NCBI RefSeq assembly: GCF_000524195.1
Contig: NW_020170442.1
Coordinates: forward strand, 62,001 to 126,000
DNA length: 64,000 bases
Reading direction: 5' to 3'
Origin: Echinococcus granulosus
Taxonomy: Eukaryota > Platyhelminthes > Cestoda > Cyclophyllidea > Taeniidae
Translations under genes and position numbers: made by a program
Notes under the pieces: model-generated
The model's input: the letters and a program-made list of their open reading frames with translations, nothing else
What the model was told of the DNA's origin: nothing
The model's database searches: none
Part shown: positions 23,210 through 36,400 of the stretch, in pieces
How the letters are laid out: every line of letters begins with the position of its first letter
How positions within the stretch are numbered: position 1 is the first letter of the stretch

Positions 23210-26200
23210 TAGACTGCCGTTTTTGGATTGGTGGGTACCATTATTTCTCGACAAGCTCCGCCATGCACCAAATTAATTATTCCTTTTTTTTAACTTCACT
23301 TTGCCCTATCGTAGAAACGCGTTGAAATTTAGCCATCGCACATGCTCCAATTCTTCCTTTTCACTTCTTAACACAGTATGGTCCAATATTTTACTTGTTG
23401 TTTAATGGGTTGGGACGCACATTCTGTTACGCAGCTTTATGCAAAATCCAACCCCCTACAGCAAGTCTCGATAATAGTAAATTGGCAAACCTACTGTTTC
23501 CTTAAAAATGTGCCAGTTTTGTGCTATCGTGCGGCTCCACAACTTCAGATCCAAAACCATCTTTGCGAAAAGAACAAGACGTTCTGCGTTTATTTGTAAT
23601 GCAAACGTTCTCACTCATTAATGCGTGAAGTGATAATCCAAACACTACTACTCATATGACGTCTTAAGAGCAGGGCTATGTTGATTTCGGGCTAGTACAG
23701 ATTAATAATCTTCAATGCAGAAATCATAATTCTGCAGTATTGTGCACTTTACTACGTATTTTGATGCGACATACCTACCAATGTTGACTGCACTGCTGCC
23801 TTTTGGCTCGCATATGTGAGGATAGCCAGAGATCGCTGACCTCCACAAAGGACCTTGTAAACAGACTTGGCCACATGACCTCATGCTGCAAGTGAATCAG
23901 CAGGTCATGTGCTGCTAGCGCTACGTTCTCTGCCTATAAATACAACCACTTTTCTAAACCAGCATTCAAATTGATCTATGTGAAGTGTGCCGAATTCGCG
24001 CTACATTTGAGTCCGACGCAAAACTTTCCCACTTCATTCTCTTACAGGAGCCGACTAGGCTCAATATGGAGTCTTTCAATCACTTAATTTTCGTGTCCAG
24101 CTAGTATAAAACGAAAAATATTTGTGCTTAAGATGAACAAAAGTATTTCAACAATGAGGCGTTCAGACTAATCTCAAATGTGTGAGTATTTTGTGCATTT
24201 AAATCCGGTCCAGCTCACAGTTATCTTTTTTAGTAAAATGAGTTAAGTCGTGTGAGGGCCCATCCACCCCCTTACTTCTTTTTTACAATATGTACCGATA
24301 ACCGAGGTTCTCCAACCCGGTATACCGCTTTGCCTGTTGCTGAATTTTATCGATGAGATTAGCATTTCCTACTTTTTAGCTCTCGAGGTCATGTAATACT
24401 GACGAATTTGTACGAGCAACTACACTGCGCATCCCTGAAGGAAAGATGACTACGTGACGGATTCCAAAAAAGTGAAAACGTGCTGAGGAAAATACTTTAC
24501 AGATCACTCCAACACAAAATGTGAATAATGATATGCCGTTGATGGGAGAAAACAGCCGATGAAACAGCTTTACATTCCAGGACTCAGTAGTAATGGGCGA
24601 ATTCCACGCAAATGGGAGTGAAACTCGGTCATCTAAACAGCGTTTTTGATGCTATTCGACATTTTTTTAGTAGTTTATCCTTCCGGTATCATCAAATAGA
24701 CGATCTCCCATATCGTCGCTCCCCACTAAATGAGCGCCAATCACCAGCATACTTGACGGATCACCAGCCACACGATCACCCCATTTAATTCAAAGGGGAT
24801 GTCTGCTGTGCACATGACATGACCACTATCCTTAGTGTAGGTGGGTCACAGCCTAATTACAAAAACCGACAAAATAGTCGTATAAATCAGACCACACAAC
24901 GCACAAAAAAGCGCTCAAGCACACTTATTGACCCTACCCGCGTATTTAAAGAAGTTTTTTTTGTCGAATCAGTTAAGGTATAGCTTAGAAGGAAAAGCTA
25001 CCTTTTAGTAACTACGACAGATCACACAAACTCCTTGGACTTCAGAAATGGTTTCCTCATGCGAAAGTTTGGGAACCAGTTGCCTCCTTAGTATTCATTG
25101 TAGCGACTTTAGTGGTGACTTATCTCAACAGCCCCAAGCTTCAGGCATACTATGACCAACAAAAGATCAACTAAACCCTGCTTTTGGTACATACCACAGT
25201 CTCTGACTGATGCGCAAGATGTCGCATGGGAGAGCCAAATGTAGGTGACAGGGTGATGATAATCTTATGGCTTTCCTTAATTTTAGACGTGGCGAATCAG
25301 CTTGGAGTGACGGAATGCTGGTTGAGTCTTTGCCGTTTCATCAGGCTTGCATATTCTTGAAGGTTAAAGAATGAAATACTCACGTTGAAGTCCCCGAAAA
25401 GAAAAAAATGAACTAAGTAATGTACCCTATCAATTAAATAACAGGTCCAGAGGCTGGTTCGAAGAATGCATTTAAATGAAAATTGCTACTTTTCGGATGA
25501 CTCCTATGATACAATATGAATAAAGTCGATTCTGGCGCGGTTTTATTACATTTTCACGAGCAAGTGATCAAAATATGACTTTATTAAAATTTTAGCCAAA
25601 TGATTGAACATCCTCCATCGGTCGAAAGTAGGCGAATGCTACGGTGTCAATGATATTGAGGTGTAGTCATTGAAAAGTGTTGCATAAAATGAAGGTTATT
25701 CAGATGGCACCAACCGGACCCCTAACGGCATTACAAAACCATTGAAATGTCCATGAGCACTATGTAGGCGATCAAGTAAAGTTAAAGTTCAACAAGTCAC
25801 AGTAAATAGGAACTGAGCTACTTGCTTTGGAAATGAACAAAAACTCATCAATGTGCTATCACAATGTAAACCGCGTAAAAGAACGCGGGTGCACAACATT
25901 AGCGTACCCGAAGTTCACCTTCAGCGCACGTGTAGTTGATGGAAGGTAACAAGCGCATTCGGCTTGTTACAGGTAGAGGTTGGCAATAAAATTAAGTTTT
26001 ATGGAGGGAGAATCACGTACGCGATTTCCATGTGCCACCTCTTCACACACACACAAAGAGCTTCGCCGACTGCGTTCATCGGCCACCATCGAGGGGGCGA
26101 CGACGAACGGCCTAATAGAACAGCAACCCAGACGCTGACATTGAGGGGGAGAGGGTTGAATTAATCAGCAGGAGGCACGCTTATTCACCGATTTAGATTA

Positions 26201-26370
26201 CTTGCAGGGAAAGCACAAAAGTGGTGATTTATAGCTGTCCGTCGCAAGTACAATTCAACTACATAACCTAAAACCAAGCGATTGTGTCGATATATAACAC
26301 TTTCGGTAAGGATCAAGTACTGACTCACCGCATTTAATTACCATTACAGTGACGATACCATGAACGTCCT
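23210..26370. other. Intergenic, no gene recognised
   Basis: A spacer between two intact USP genes. It includes a short CA repeat at about 26043-26055. No open frame looks like a known protein. Confidence 0.5.
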
Positions 26371-26570
26371 ATAATAATACTACCAAAATGCAGAGTATGA
26401 TATAGCAAGTCGTATAAAACCATATCCATCTATGTTGCGTGAAATGCTGGAATGAAAACTATGAGAAGAGCAAGACCTGCATGCCCATTTACTAACGACC
26501 AAATGATATAACAAAAGGACACTTGACAGCAAGAATACTGCATCAGTACCAAAAAGGTATTTTTGCATCT

Positions 26571-27041
26571 TTAGAGAGCCGGAGGAACGATTGCGACTGG
26601 GATGGCAGCATTGTGCACAATATAGTCGCTTACGCTGCCCAAGAAGGTGCGTTTAATGGCACCAAGTCCACGGGAGCCAATAACGATGATGTCTGCCTTG
26701 TGGTCGATGGCGGATTTAACAATCGCCGCACCAGCTTTCGTGTCCACATGGAGGAAGGCCTTGCAATCTAAGTTGCTCTCTTTAGCCATCTGCATATATT
26801 TCTGTCCAAGTTTCTTGCCGGCCGCTATGCTCTCCTCCATAACCCGAGTCATGTCATCCACCATGAGGGGAGGTGACTCCATGGCCAAGCCGATCGCTGG
26901 AGTTGTGTACACAGGTTCAATCACATGAACAAAGAAAACGACATCACCTGGCTTTCGGAGGTTCGCTTCATACCACTTGAATGCCCTTTCGCAGTTCTCG
27001 CTAGCATCGATCGGAAAAAGCACGTTGCGACCAGCGGCCAT
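26571..27041 (-). CDS. Universal stress protein, canonical ATP-binding type
   Basis: This is an intact, intronless 156-residue USP and the best-conserved member of the array. Strand 1 carries the conserved Asp (VLFPID, D12), followed by SENCERAFKWYEANLRKPGD, strand 2 (VVFFVHVIEP), the linker AMESPPLMVDDMTRVMEES, KLGQKYMQMAKE, AFLHVDTKAGAAIV, and the complete ATP motif: G122-S-R-G125, nine residues, G135-S136. The C-terminal strand is IPVAIVPP. ATP binding and dimerisation through the last strand are expected from family knowledge. The frameshifted gene at 8397-8893 shares its linker (AIESPPIMVDDM) and is probably its duplicate. The ATG at 27041 is the first in frame and gives a normal USP length. 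Several inverted CCAAT boxes lie upstream. Confidence 0.96.
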   Translation of the reverse strand: MAAGRNVLFPIDASENCERAFKWYEANLRKPGDVVFFVHVIEPVYTTPAIGLAMESPPLMVDDMTRVMEESIAAGKKLGQKYMQMAKESNLDCKAFLHVDTKAGAAIVKSAIDHKADIIVIGSRGLGAIKRTFLGSVSDYIVHNAAIPVAIVPPAL

Positions 27042-27079
27042 GTCAGCGCGTCAGTAAATGTAAACGCCAACCATCGCAT

Positions 27080-27275
27080 GTCTTGATTGACCGCACTGTT
27101 GGAACTTTGATTGGCTAATCGTGAATTTGTACATCTAATTGGTAGGTTGGGGCTGTACGCAGCCTACCACTGCCCAATGAATAGACGGGACCTGACCATT
27201 GGTTTGGTGGCGATTCCCGCATGCATCATCGCCGGGCCTTTTGCTAAAGCTTGTGCTTCTTTCGATTGGCTCCGC
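27080..27275 (-). promoter_or_regulatory. CCAAT-rich promoter region of the USP at 26571-27041
   Basis: Inverted CCAAT boxes occur at 27109-27119 (GATTGGCTAAT), near 27128 (AATTGGTAGG), near 27197 (CATTGGTTTGG) and near 27264 (GATTGGCTCCGCG). The first is about 67 bp from the ATG and is identical over 11 bases to the box upstream of the USP at 16732-17220. The cluster suggests an NF-Y-type promoter. Confidence 0.5.
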
Positions 27276-27479
27276 GATTAAGCTCCCATCATTGTGGCAG
27301 CCGAGGTCGTCAAAGCATTTGGGGGGTGTGGGGCCATACATTGGGTTGATTTCGCATGAGTTTGTTACATTACTGAGCTGGAAAAAAAGATTTGAATGCA
27401 ATTTTTGGAAACCCGAAGTCTCAACTCTTCCAGCTAACTTTTGAATAATAACACTTGGGATTTGGTGTTTATTCACCTT

Positions 27480-30400
27480 TCTGCTTCCACAATGGTGCGG
27501 TCACACCGCATCGTGAAGTGGGCGTTAACCTTGTACGCTTAAAACAGGATGATTAATTATAATTTCACTATGATACAGTATGATCTCATTACTAGATACA
27601 CCTTCATCCCTTACTTTTAACCAGATTTAGATTAGCAGAGTCGTTGGGATAGATATTCACAAATAGTATAAGCATCAATGCCAACACGTAGCTAACATAA
27701 CGAAGGGATTTCAAGACATTCTGTTTCTGCATTTTTTATGCGTGTCTGGATTCTACAATGTCCTGTGTCGATTGCCCTTGGCTGGTGCCATCATCAAACA
27801 AAGGCTTCACGCAATGTAGCGATATAAATCAGCACTAATTTCCACTGAATGTGGGAGCCGTATCTGCTGAGCACATTGAGAAATGTAAGTGGTTTGCAAA
27901 TTTGTTATGACTGAAAAGTGTGGCATGATCGAAAAACAGGTTAACACAACTCACCGCTTCGAAATGAAAGCTGTCTTAGAGGCCTTTCATACCCTCTCTT
28001 GATGCATCTGCTGATGACTATCCTAGACCGACAAGGATGATGCTGTAATGTTTTTGGCTAGTGGCATCACTGCGTAAGTCCATCACCAAAGCAGCCTTTT
28101 CATAGATGCGATTCGCACTCTGTGCCAATTAGGATAGGAATTCAGTCACACTGAAAGCTATTAAGGCTTTTAATCCACTTCATGACTGAAAAGTTCGACG
28201 TACTCAATGAAATGTTGGATGTACTATTAGCACTAAAACCTCTGTTTAGATTTTACTAACAAGATCACACAGGCTGCATCAATGACTCCAGAATATAACA
28301 TGGATCAAAATTTCCATGAACCTAAAGGCAGATTAGGCCCCGTACTAAAGCGGTAGTTACATGAAGGGGACGTGGATGCGGTGACCAGAGTACGACAATC
28401 GTCACTGTACTTCTTCAGCGTACACGGTGGGAGAGCGACGGAAACTACGCTGTCTATCGATCGACAGGAGCTGAATGCGCGTCTGGAATGAGAGCAAAGA
28501 CGGAATGGCCGTTGTCACCATTGGTGCACGCAAGACAGCAGCGTCACTTCATTTGTTTAATCAATAGCCGTCTAAGAGTTTGGTTTTTTTACAAACTGAA
28601 GCGTACCCACTTTAAAAATCGCACCAGGGTGTGCAACCGTTCATATGGTTAAAATGGGTTTTCGCTCCATTTTTAAAAGAAAGAGCGTATTATCGCGTCA
28701 CATCTTATAGCTTGATGTCCACATGGACGGCCTAGAAATAGACTAAGATGCTTCTCCTGCAAATTAGCGCTTTTGCTGCGTGATCACATTCGACTCTACG
28801 AAATGGACGGGCGCGAGCAAAGGATCGACCTGCGGACGGATGGTCAACTACCTGCATTCGTATATTATGATTGATTATAAAATCAGACTACATATGGGAA
28901 TTGATAAAATTTTGAGCCTGTTTAATGGTGGACAAATTTGTTTTCTTCAGCCACGACACTATACTACAGAAGAATAGTTACCCAAAATCACACAGCTGCC
29001 ACAAACACAAACATTTGACCTTATGACAAAGAGAGCGCATTAAAGCTAAAGGCACGTGACTCCTCACTTAAACAAAAGAGGAACTATGAACATCTTAAGT
29101 GTAGATGAGAAAATTGCTTTAGATGTTGTAGTTTGTATGTTTGTTAGTTTGTTTAAATACAAATTTTGGACGAGAAGTGTTCAGTAGACACGAATCTCGT
29201 GGCGAAACGGCCGTTATCTAGGCCCCGAGGAGGAAGTGTACTCTCAACAAGCACATCCCAGGTCACTGCCCCCGTTAATATTATTACTAATAAAGAATGC
29301 CCCAGTCTAAACAGTTCACTCGTTCCAAGGGAATGAAGGCCGAAGTTGAAGAGGTATACACCGAACGTATTCCATGAACAAAACACGCTGCCAAGTAGTG
29401 GATTTTGCTTATTTTTGGTGCTTCAATAACTGTGAAAGGTGCTGCCATTTAAAATTTCCTTTACACTTTGTTTAAAGAACTTAAAGTAAGGTAATTGGAA
29501 AAATGTGGTGGTCTGATAGCTCGCCAAACTTTGAATGGGAATACAGGGCACTTTAAACCGCGTGGGTTGCACTTTGGCTCAGCTGCTTAGCATTAATGTC
29601 TTGCCAGTAGCTTCTTACTCCTGTATGCTAGCATTTTTTCTTCAGCAATGCTACCACAGCCCCTTAATGGTTTAGGGTAGGTTTGAAATGCAACGAAAAA
29701 TGCGCCTGAAGTTGTGATAGAGCAAACCGAAATAATTTATTTAGCATTATAAATCGGAAGAAGCGTAGCAATACCGCAGGATGTCATGATATGTGTAGAC
29801 ATGGGTATTTGATTCATTTAAACAATAAGTGTAGTCTATTCTTATGCAAGAGCAGTAAGTACCGGTTTCATTAAAGATATGAACTTTACCTGAAATCTAC
29901 CGAAAAGAATGCACAAAGTCATGATTTTGCCTATCATAGCTTTTACATAAGGCTGAACTGAAAATACTGGATAATACTACACTCCTTATTCTAAGTAATT
30001 GTAACAATAGCGACATAGATTCCCAATTCAGACCACAATTTAAAGGACATTACCACCCATACTAATTGTAGTCTTTGTTTAAGCCATCGAAATTCACTTG
30101 CTCTTATAAAATACACGGAAACTTAGAGTATGGAGGCAGCATGCACTTTACTTGCATTTTTTCCCTAATTTGACCCACAGCTGTTTGAAGTTTAGCAGGT
30201 ATACTTGATGGAGTAATTTATGTGTGCGTCAAATTTAATAGGCATGCAACAGTTCCAATATCTTGCCTCACAGCCCTTGTTTACTATTTCTGCGTAAACA
30301 AAAATGGACAAATAGTGTAAGATCTCGTAAAAAGGCTCGGCAAAGACTGCAAAAGTAAGCAAGCAATCTGTGAAAACATAGATGAACTTCCGTTCCCTTT

Positions 30401-33400
30401 CATTTTTTGGTCGTGTACAACGATATTGTTTTCCTAATTGCCATGCAGCTGACTAATCTTAGGGCAGCTAGAAAAAAAGATTTTGCTATTGATTTTTGGA
30501 TTAAAACTCTAGCTGTATGTTAGTAAAATGTTTATGTTAACAGCACAGCGCATTTGGGATTTCATTAGATGACTTTGCAGGTGCTCAAAGATGTTTTTAC
30601 AGTAAACTTGACGTTTTCAGCAAATATGCTCTATGACTGGCAATGCTTTGCGTTCTCATGCACTAAAATCTGGCATCGTTGTACAATAGCACACAGAAAA
30701 TAGGGTTACAAGGTTAAAAGGCACGTATTTAAATTAAAAGCACTCGTTTAATTATGACTTAATTTAAGGGAATCGCCAGTTAGATGCATTTTGCTTCATT
30801 TGGACTCAAAACAATTGGGAATATCCTAAGTTTATTCAGAACATTTTAAAAATAATAATGCTCAAAAATAGTTAAAGTTTAATCATCAACTTTCCATAAA
30901 TCACCTAACTGTTCGCTGGTATGGATGTTCACCGATTCTCATTGATTGATTGTATCGGGTACTGATGTCACCCTTTTTGATATTTCGATGACTGATATGT
31001 TTTTCACATAATTTCCTACTTCTCGGAACGTAGTTTAATATTATAAGTTCAGGGACAAATTTTTTATGTCTACTTGCTTTTTTTAGCAAAAAGTCTTAAC
31101 GAGCCAGAATAGTCCATCATACACTCTGTTAAGGAAGGTGCTAATAATTTGGTCATTGTTCAGTATATGCTTTAACATCCTTATTCCAGCTTATGAACTC
31201 ATTTGGCAATGAGATGCATATTTGCTAAGAACCAGTAAAACTTAACACAAACCAACTCTGGTCAAATTCGTTCAATTTATAATTTGACTTGTGTTCTTAC
31301 CTTACGTACACTTTTTGTTCACGAAATGCACATAATACTGTCAGTTTCTCATAGTCAGAGTAGGAAGGAAAACACTGAAGTCAAAGAATTGATTTTACCA
31401 ACTGCGTTATGCAACCTGGTATTTGTTCCCTCCTTATACAGGTAAACTAGGGCATAAATTTATAATCAACTTCTTCGGCAGAATTTGGTTGTTTCTTGAT
31501 ACAAAATATTTGCTGTGTGACATTTGTCAAGCTAGTCTCATTTGCTTTCAATCAAAATTCAATTGCGTTAAAATCAATTGGCTAAATAAACCTGATTTTG
31601 GTTTTCACATCACTGAGGAACGAAGCTGCTCTTCTCTTGCAGTAATCTATGCTTAATATATACCAGTTACAACTGGACCAAGGAAAGGGGCAGCCAGAGA
31701 CTCTGGCATCCTGCAATCCGGCTACACTCTTTGCGTTTAATGAGCAACCCGATTAGTTTCGAAGGCATTTATCTTTGCTCGTAAGTACTTTTACCTACCT
31801 AACAAGAGCAAGACTTCAAACCATCTGTGTTCGCTTTCATAATGCATTTGGACTAATGAATGCGTCAAGCATCCAGCCGTTGTGTCTCCTGCTGAGTTGG
31901 ATCGCAGCAGTAAGTAGTGTATTTTCATGGTCAGTCGATTTCGTCAAAAGGTGATTTTTTCTGCGAAAATAATTACATCATCTTTGTGCAAACAGATGAG
32001 CATGAAATAGACTGCCGGTTACAGGACTTAACGTGAATTTAAACGAGCAAGTGCAAATTACTTAAAATTTAAATTCACCATTGTGCTTCCACTTCGGACA
32101 AGTGTACACAATATGTGAGTCCGACGAAAGGCGATGTAGGAATGGGACAGTTTTATTAAAGTACAAGCATGTTGCTCATACGCAAAACCTTTTTTTCAGT
32201 TGAATGTCTGACAGCTTAGTCCAAAATACCAATATCTATTAAAATAAAGAACAAAAAGGGAGTTTGAATTATGCGTTACTTAGCAGATGACTTACAGGAA
32301 TCCTTGACCGATTAGCGATTGGTTGCATTTCACTTGCATTTTACATTAAGCTATATTGACACCCCTTTGTGATTACTAGTTAAACCACGTGGGACAGTGC
32401 TAACCCTAATTAAATTCATAAGTCAAGAATTGCGGCTGGTTTACTTAATCAGTTTTTGTCATTTGAAGATGTTAATGACCCATGGAAAGGGTTATTGAAA
32501 TACGATCCTTTTTGTAGAACTCGCGCAAAAAGGCAGGATAAGATTACTTTAGAGAAAGATTTAAATTACAATGTCGTAAATGCGTTATGCTATAGTACCA
32601 TCTATTTAACGCCATTTTCCGATAAACTCGATTTCACGGCTTGGGATCGTTCGTCAATTTCTAGAGATAGAATACACAGCATTTTTGAGTCTACCTGCGA
32701 TGAAGTCACTTTTGGCTAGATGCCGACGGATAGTGATCATTCTGCCCGGGCAGGACGAGAAAGCCGAGGATTTGGAAGAATGCCGAACCTCAGCCATTAA
32801 AGGAAATAAGTCAAGGTAAGTCATGATATGCACATACATACGCACTGCCGACATTACGAGATTCGAGGACCTTTTGGCAGGCCTGAATAAAATAATTTGA
32901 ACAACTGACATCCGAATTCCCATCGTGATTCATGAAGTTTAAGTACCCTAGTTTGAAGCAGATGTTACCTCTCTTCGTGTTCCCGCTCATTGCTTCCATG
33001 CACCCTTTGAATGTATGAATTTTGCCTTCAGAATGTCTCTGTGTAGGCTAGATATCGCACAGTTCACTCGGCTTTCGCTTGACCCGGCAGCGAAGGGTGC
33101 CAAGTACCAAAGATAAGGCGTAACATCGCAACTCAAGATTCCTTACTTATTTTTGCAAATGCGACCACGAAATGTGCAATTGTTCAGAATAAGGAGTTAG
33201 TAGTCCTTCTTGATAAGAATGGTTAAATCGGGAACTTAACCTATTATGTCTGCAATTACTACTACAATATAGCTGGCCTAATGCCCAAGGTCATCTTAAC
33301 CGTGGTAGTTTGTTGTTTTTATTGCACTACACTATTTAAAATAAGCTTTTTGAGCAAAATATTTTAAAAATTGCACATTTATTACATTCTTTCACTAATA

Positions 33401-36400
33401 ATTACTTACTCGTGGTGGCTAGGACGAACAAATGCATCAAGCGTGGCCGACCTCGAGCACGATATTTGAGGGTGAAATTTTAATCTCTTCTGTTTATACC
33501 AGCTTAACAATCATTGGAAGAAATCCACCTTTTGGACCAACCTTTGTGCCAACATTTTTAGATAGGACGCCTGATATCCTGGAAATACTTAGAAAGTCAC
33601 GGTGATTATTAAATTCTTTTATCGGCATCCTTATAAGGTTTCTTCAAAAATAATAACAGCTTAATTGACAGCTATTTAGCATCATATGTTCTCAACATTT
33701 TTTCGTAGAAAGTATTTTGCATTTTACATCCACTCCGATTCTTAAGTAATTTAATTTTACGCAATAAACTGCATCTAAGATGGGATCCGAATAGATTTCT
33801 CGTTGTTCGGTAGTATTTAATGGAGTAGTAAAAACATTGTTTCCCCTTAAGCCGTGAATAATGAGCATTTGATCTTAATCTACCTCTATGCCTTAAGAAA
33901 TGAACTATTTGTAAAAGAAACAAATGTTTGTATCGTTAGCTTATTAATAGCTCTCCTGGGTGAGAAAGCGGTATCCCATAACCTAAGCCTAGTAACACTC
34001 TCCGTATACAGTTCCTTACCAATGACACCGTAAAACTTCACCCATCATATCACTCTGAAGAATTCACTACTTTTTTTTATGTTAAACATTTTGCAATGAA
34101 CCATGAGATTCTTCTAGGGGCAATAGGCGGGTGTAGCACATTCAGGAAGAAAACTAAGCTCAATGAAGATAGGAAATTCCTCGGCTAAAACGAAGGGGGA
34201 ATATTAGAAAATCTGCATTAATTGGTCTACTCTTATGATCTTCAAATGCCCAACTAAGATTTTTCGCCATCTCGAAGACATTTTACGGGGTCATGCAATT
34301 GAAAGTACAATCTATCACAGCCGCTAAAACAATTTCAGAATTACACTTTTATGCTGACTAGTAAGCATAGAATTTTGCACCTCTTTACGCATTTTTTAAA
34401 GTAAACTGAATATTAATGCTCAAGCAAGCTCAGCCTTTTTTATGTTCTAGACCTTGTGTGCTTTAGCCTGAATATATGTGAGGACACTCTCAGTAAAACT
34501 CAGATTGAGTTTACGTTGTGGATGCAAACGATGCGCCCAGTTAGAATTAATTATTGCTTTCTTATGCATTTTAACCCCCTCCAAGAAACGGTAACTCCGT
34601 TGAGAAAAAGACCGTTTTGTCTAGTTGTCCTATGCACCACTATCTTAATTAAGGCGACAGAACTCCCATTTGAGAGTTTTTTGAATCGCACAAAGTGTTG
34701 ACCTACAGAATCTGAGTTAGATTACAGCTTGGAAACTCAAAGTCTACTCGAGTCGGTCATGATTCAGGCGATATCAATGAATGTAGAAATAACTGCTGAA
34801 GCTTAATAGATCGGATTTCTTAATTTAAAACCGACTAACACGCCTGGTTTTGTTCGGTGAAAGCTTTGGAGTCAACATGCTCGTGAGAGTAGCCGTAACT
34901 TGTAGTCAATGGTGATTTTGGTCTAACGCTTTTTAATTTCTGAAATACGTGCTTTTCAAGTGCTTGGATGATGCCACTGTTTTGGGCGCCGTGCTTATCC
35001 ACTGTTGTGGTGTCTTCCTAGGCCCCTTTATGAGTGTCAAGGATAAAGGAAGTTCAATTTTCTATTCCCAAAGATTTTCCAAAATAAAAGTGCTGTTAAA
35101 ATTACTTATTATCATGTCATTGACAACATGCTTTCTTTGGTCTTCTATGGAAAACCGTAATTTCCTTTATTTGGAATTAGGGTTAAAACAGGACAATTTT
35201 CTGCATAGCAGTTTCCTTTTTTTAAAAGAATCAGAAACTACAAGATATCGTAAGCGCTAAGGTGTGTGTGCTTTTATTTGTCCCCATTTGTGCACATCAG
35301 CCAAAGAGGCCACCTGTGCACTGCCCTTCTCATCACAGTACACGAAAGCAGAAACTGGCCTCGGAATTTCATGGTACATTTCAGCCAACTGTGTCGCCAG
35401 GTTTCAAAGTGTGAAACACTAACGAAGGAAATAATGAGTGCATTCAGTTTAAATTTCTCAGACAAAGACTGAACCCTATTAAAAAAGAGGTTTCATAATA
35501 GGGTACAGTGGGGTAAATTCTATTCATAGATAAAAACGTCATAACAAACTTTTTTTGAGCTCCAGTTTTTAAATCGTGCTTACGAATCCGCCAAAAATAT
35601 TAAAAATACATTCAACTGAAACCATGGACTAAAACAATGAGGTTCGGTGCATAAAAGTTTGTTTGACTTGGTCGGGAATGCATGGCCTAAATGTTAGGAT
35701 AAGCAAAATTTACACACTAGTCTTTTTACTTTAGTGGGCATCTGAAGAGATAGAGGACATTTTTATAATTTACTAGTTTAAAGTAAGACTGCGAATAAGT
35801 CCTGCCAATTGCCTACTTCCCCTCTGTAAAGTAATAAGCAAATAAGCATTTATGGTTGTTTTTGCCTAGATGCAGCAGTGGAGAGCACAAAACCTGCCCA
35901 TCGAGCCACACACTGAGGAATAGGTCATCGATCATAGGTTCAAATCGGCAAGCCTCTACGAGATGCTCATTTTCGCAAACCCGACATGCCCGTTTTACGG
36001 GTATACCTGCAAGTAAATCAAAGAATTGACCCCCTACCTTAAAAAATAGCTTAATACTTCTCAGCAATCGAGATCAACATCATATCATTCCATGTTTGCA
36101 ATCAAATAATTCAATGTTAACTTACATGTTTGGATGATTATTTTTTTCGCACTTTCTAGATCATCCATGCTTGTATGGGTATTGACGCTCCTAGGTAAAA
36201 TCATTATCGCACCAGTGCATTTGAGGTAACAATAACTTTTATTCGTTGTCTATTTGTGATTAAGACAGATTCACTGGAAATAAAAAACCGATAGATAATT
36301 AAGTATTTTGATTTATTTTGTGTTTCCAGGTCGACTCCTCTGTATTTGGTAACAATTTGCAAATTCAGTTAAAAAACAAACTCACTAGTACATTGTAGCT

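Noticed and set aside
32456..32923. Opposed frames of 87 and 89 codons
   Set aside because: Protein-like in composition but with no recognisable domain or splice signals; not enough to call a gene.
34949..35472. Two consecutive plus-strand frames (103 and 68 codons)
   Set aside because: No recognised family and no supported start or splice sites. Consistent with chance open frames.
35813..36067. Minus-strand frame with RACRVCENEHLVEACRF, possible zinc-binding peptide
   Set aside because: Only two closely spaced Cys residues and no complete zinc-finger pattern. The region also overlaps a possible SINE.
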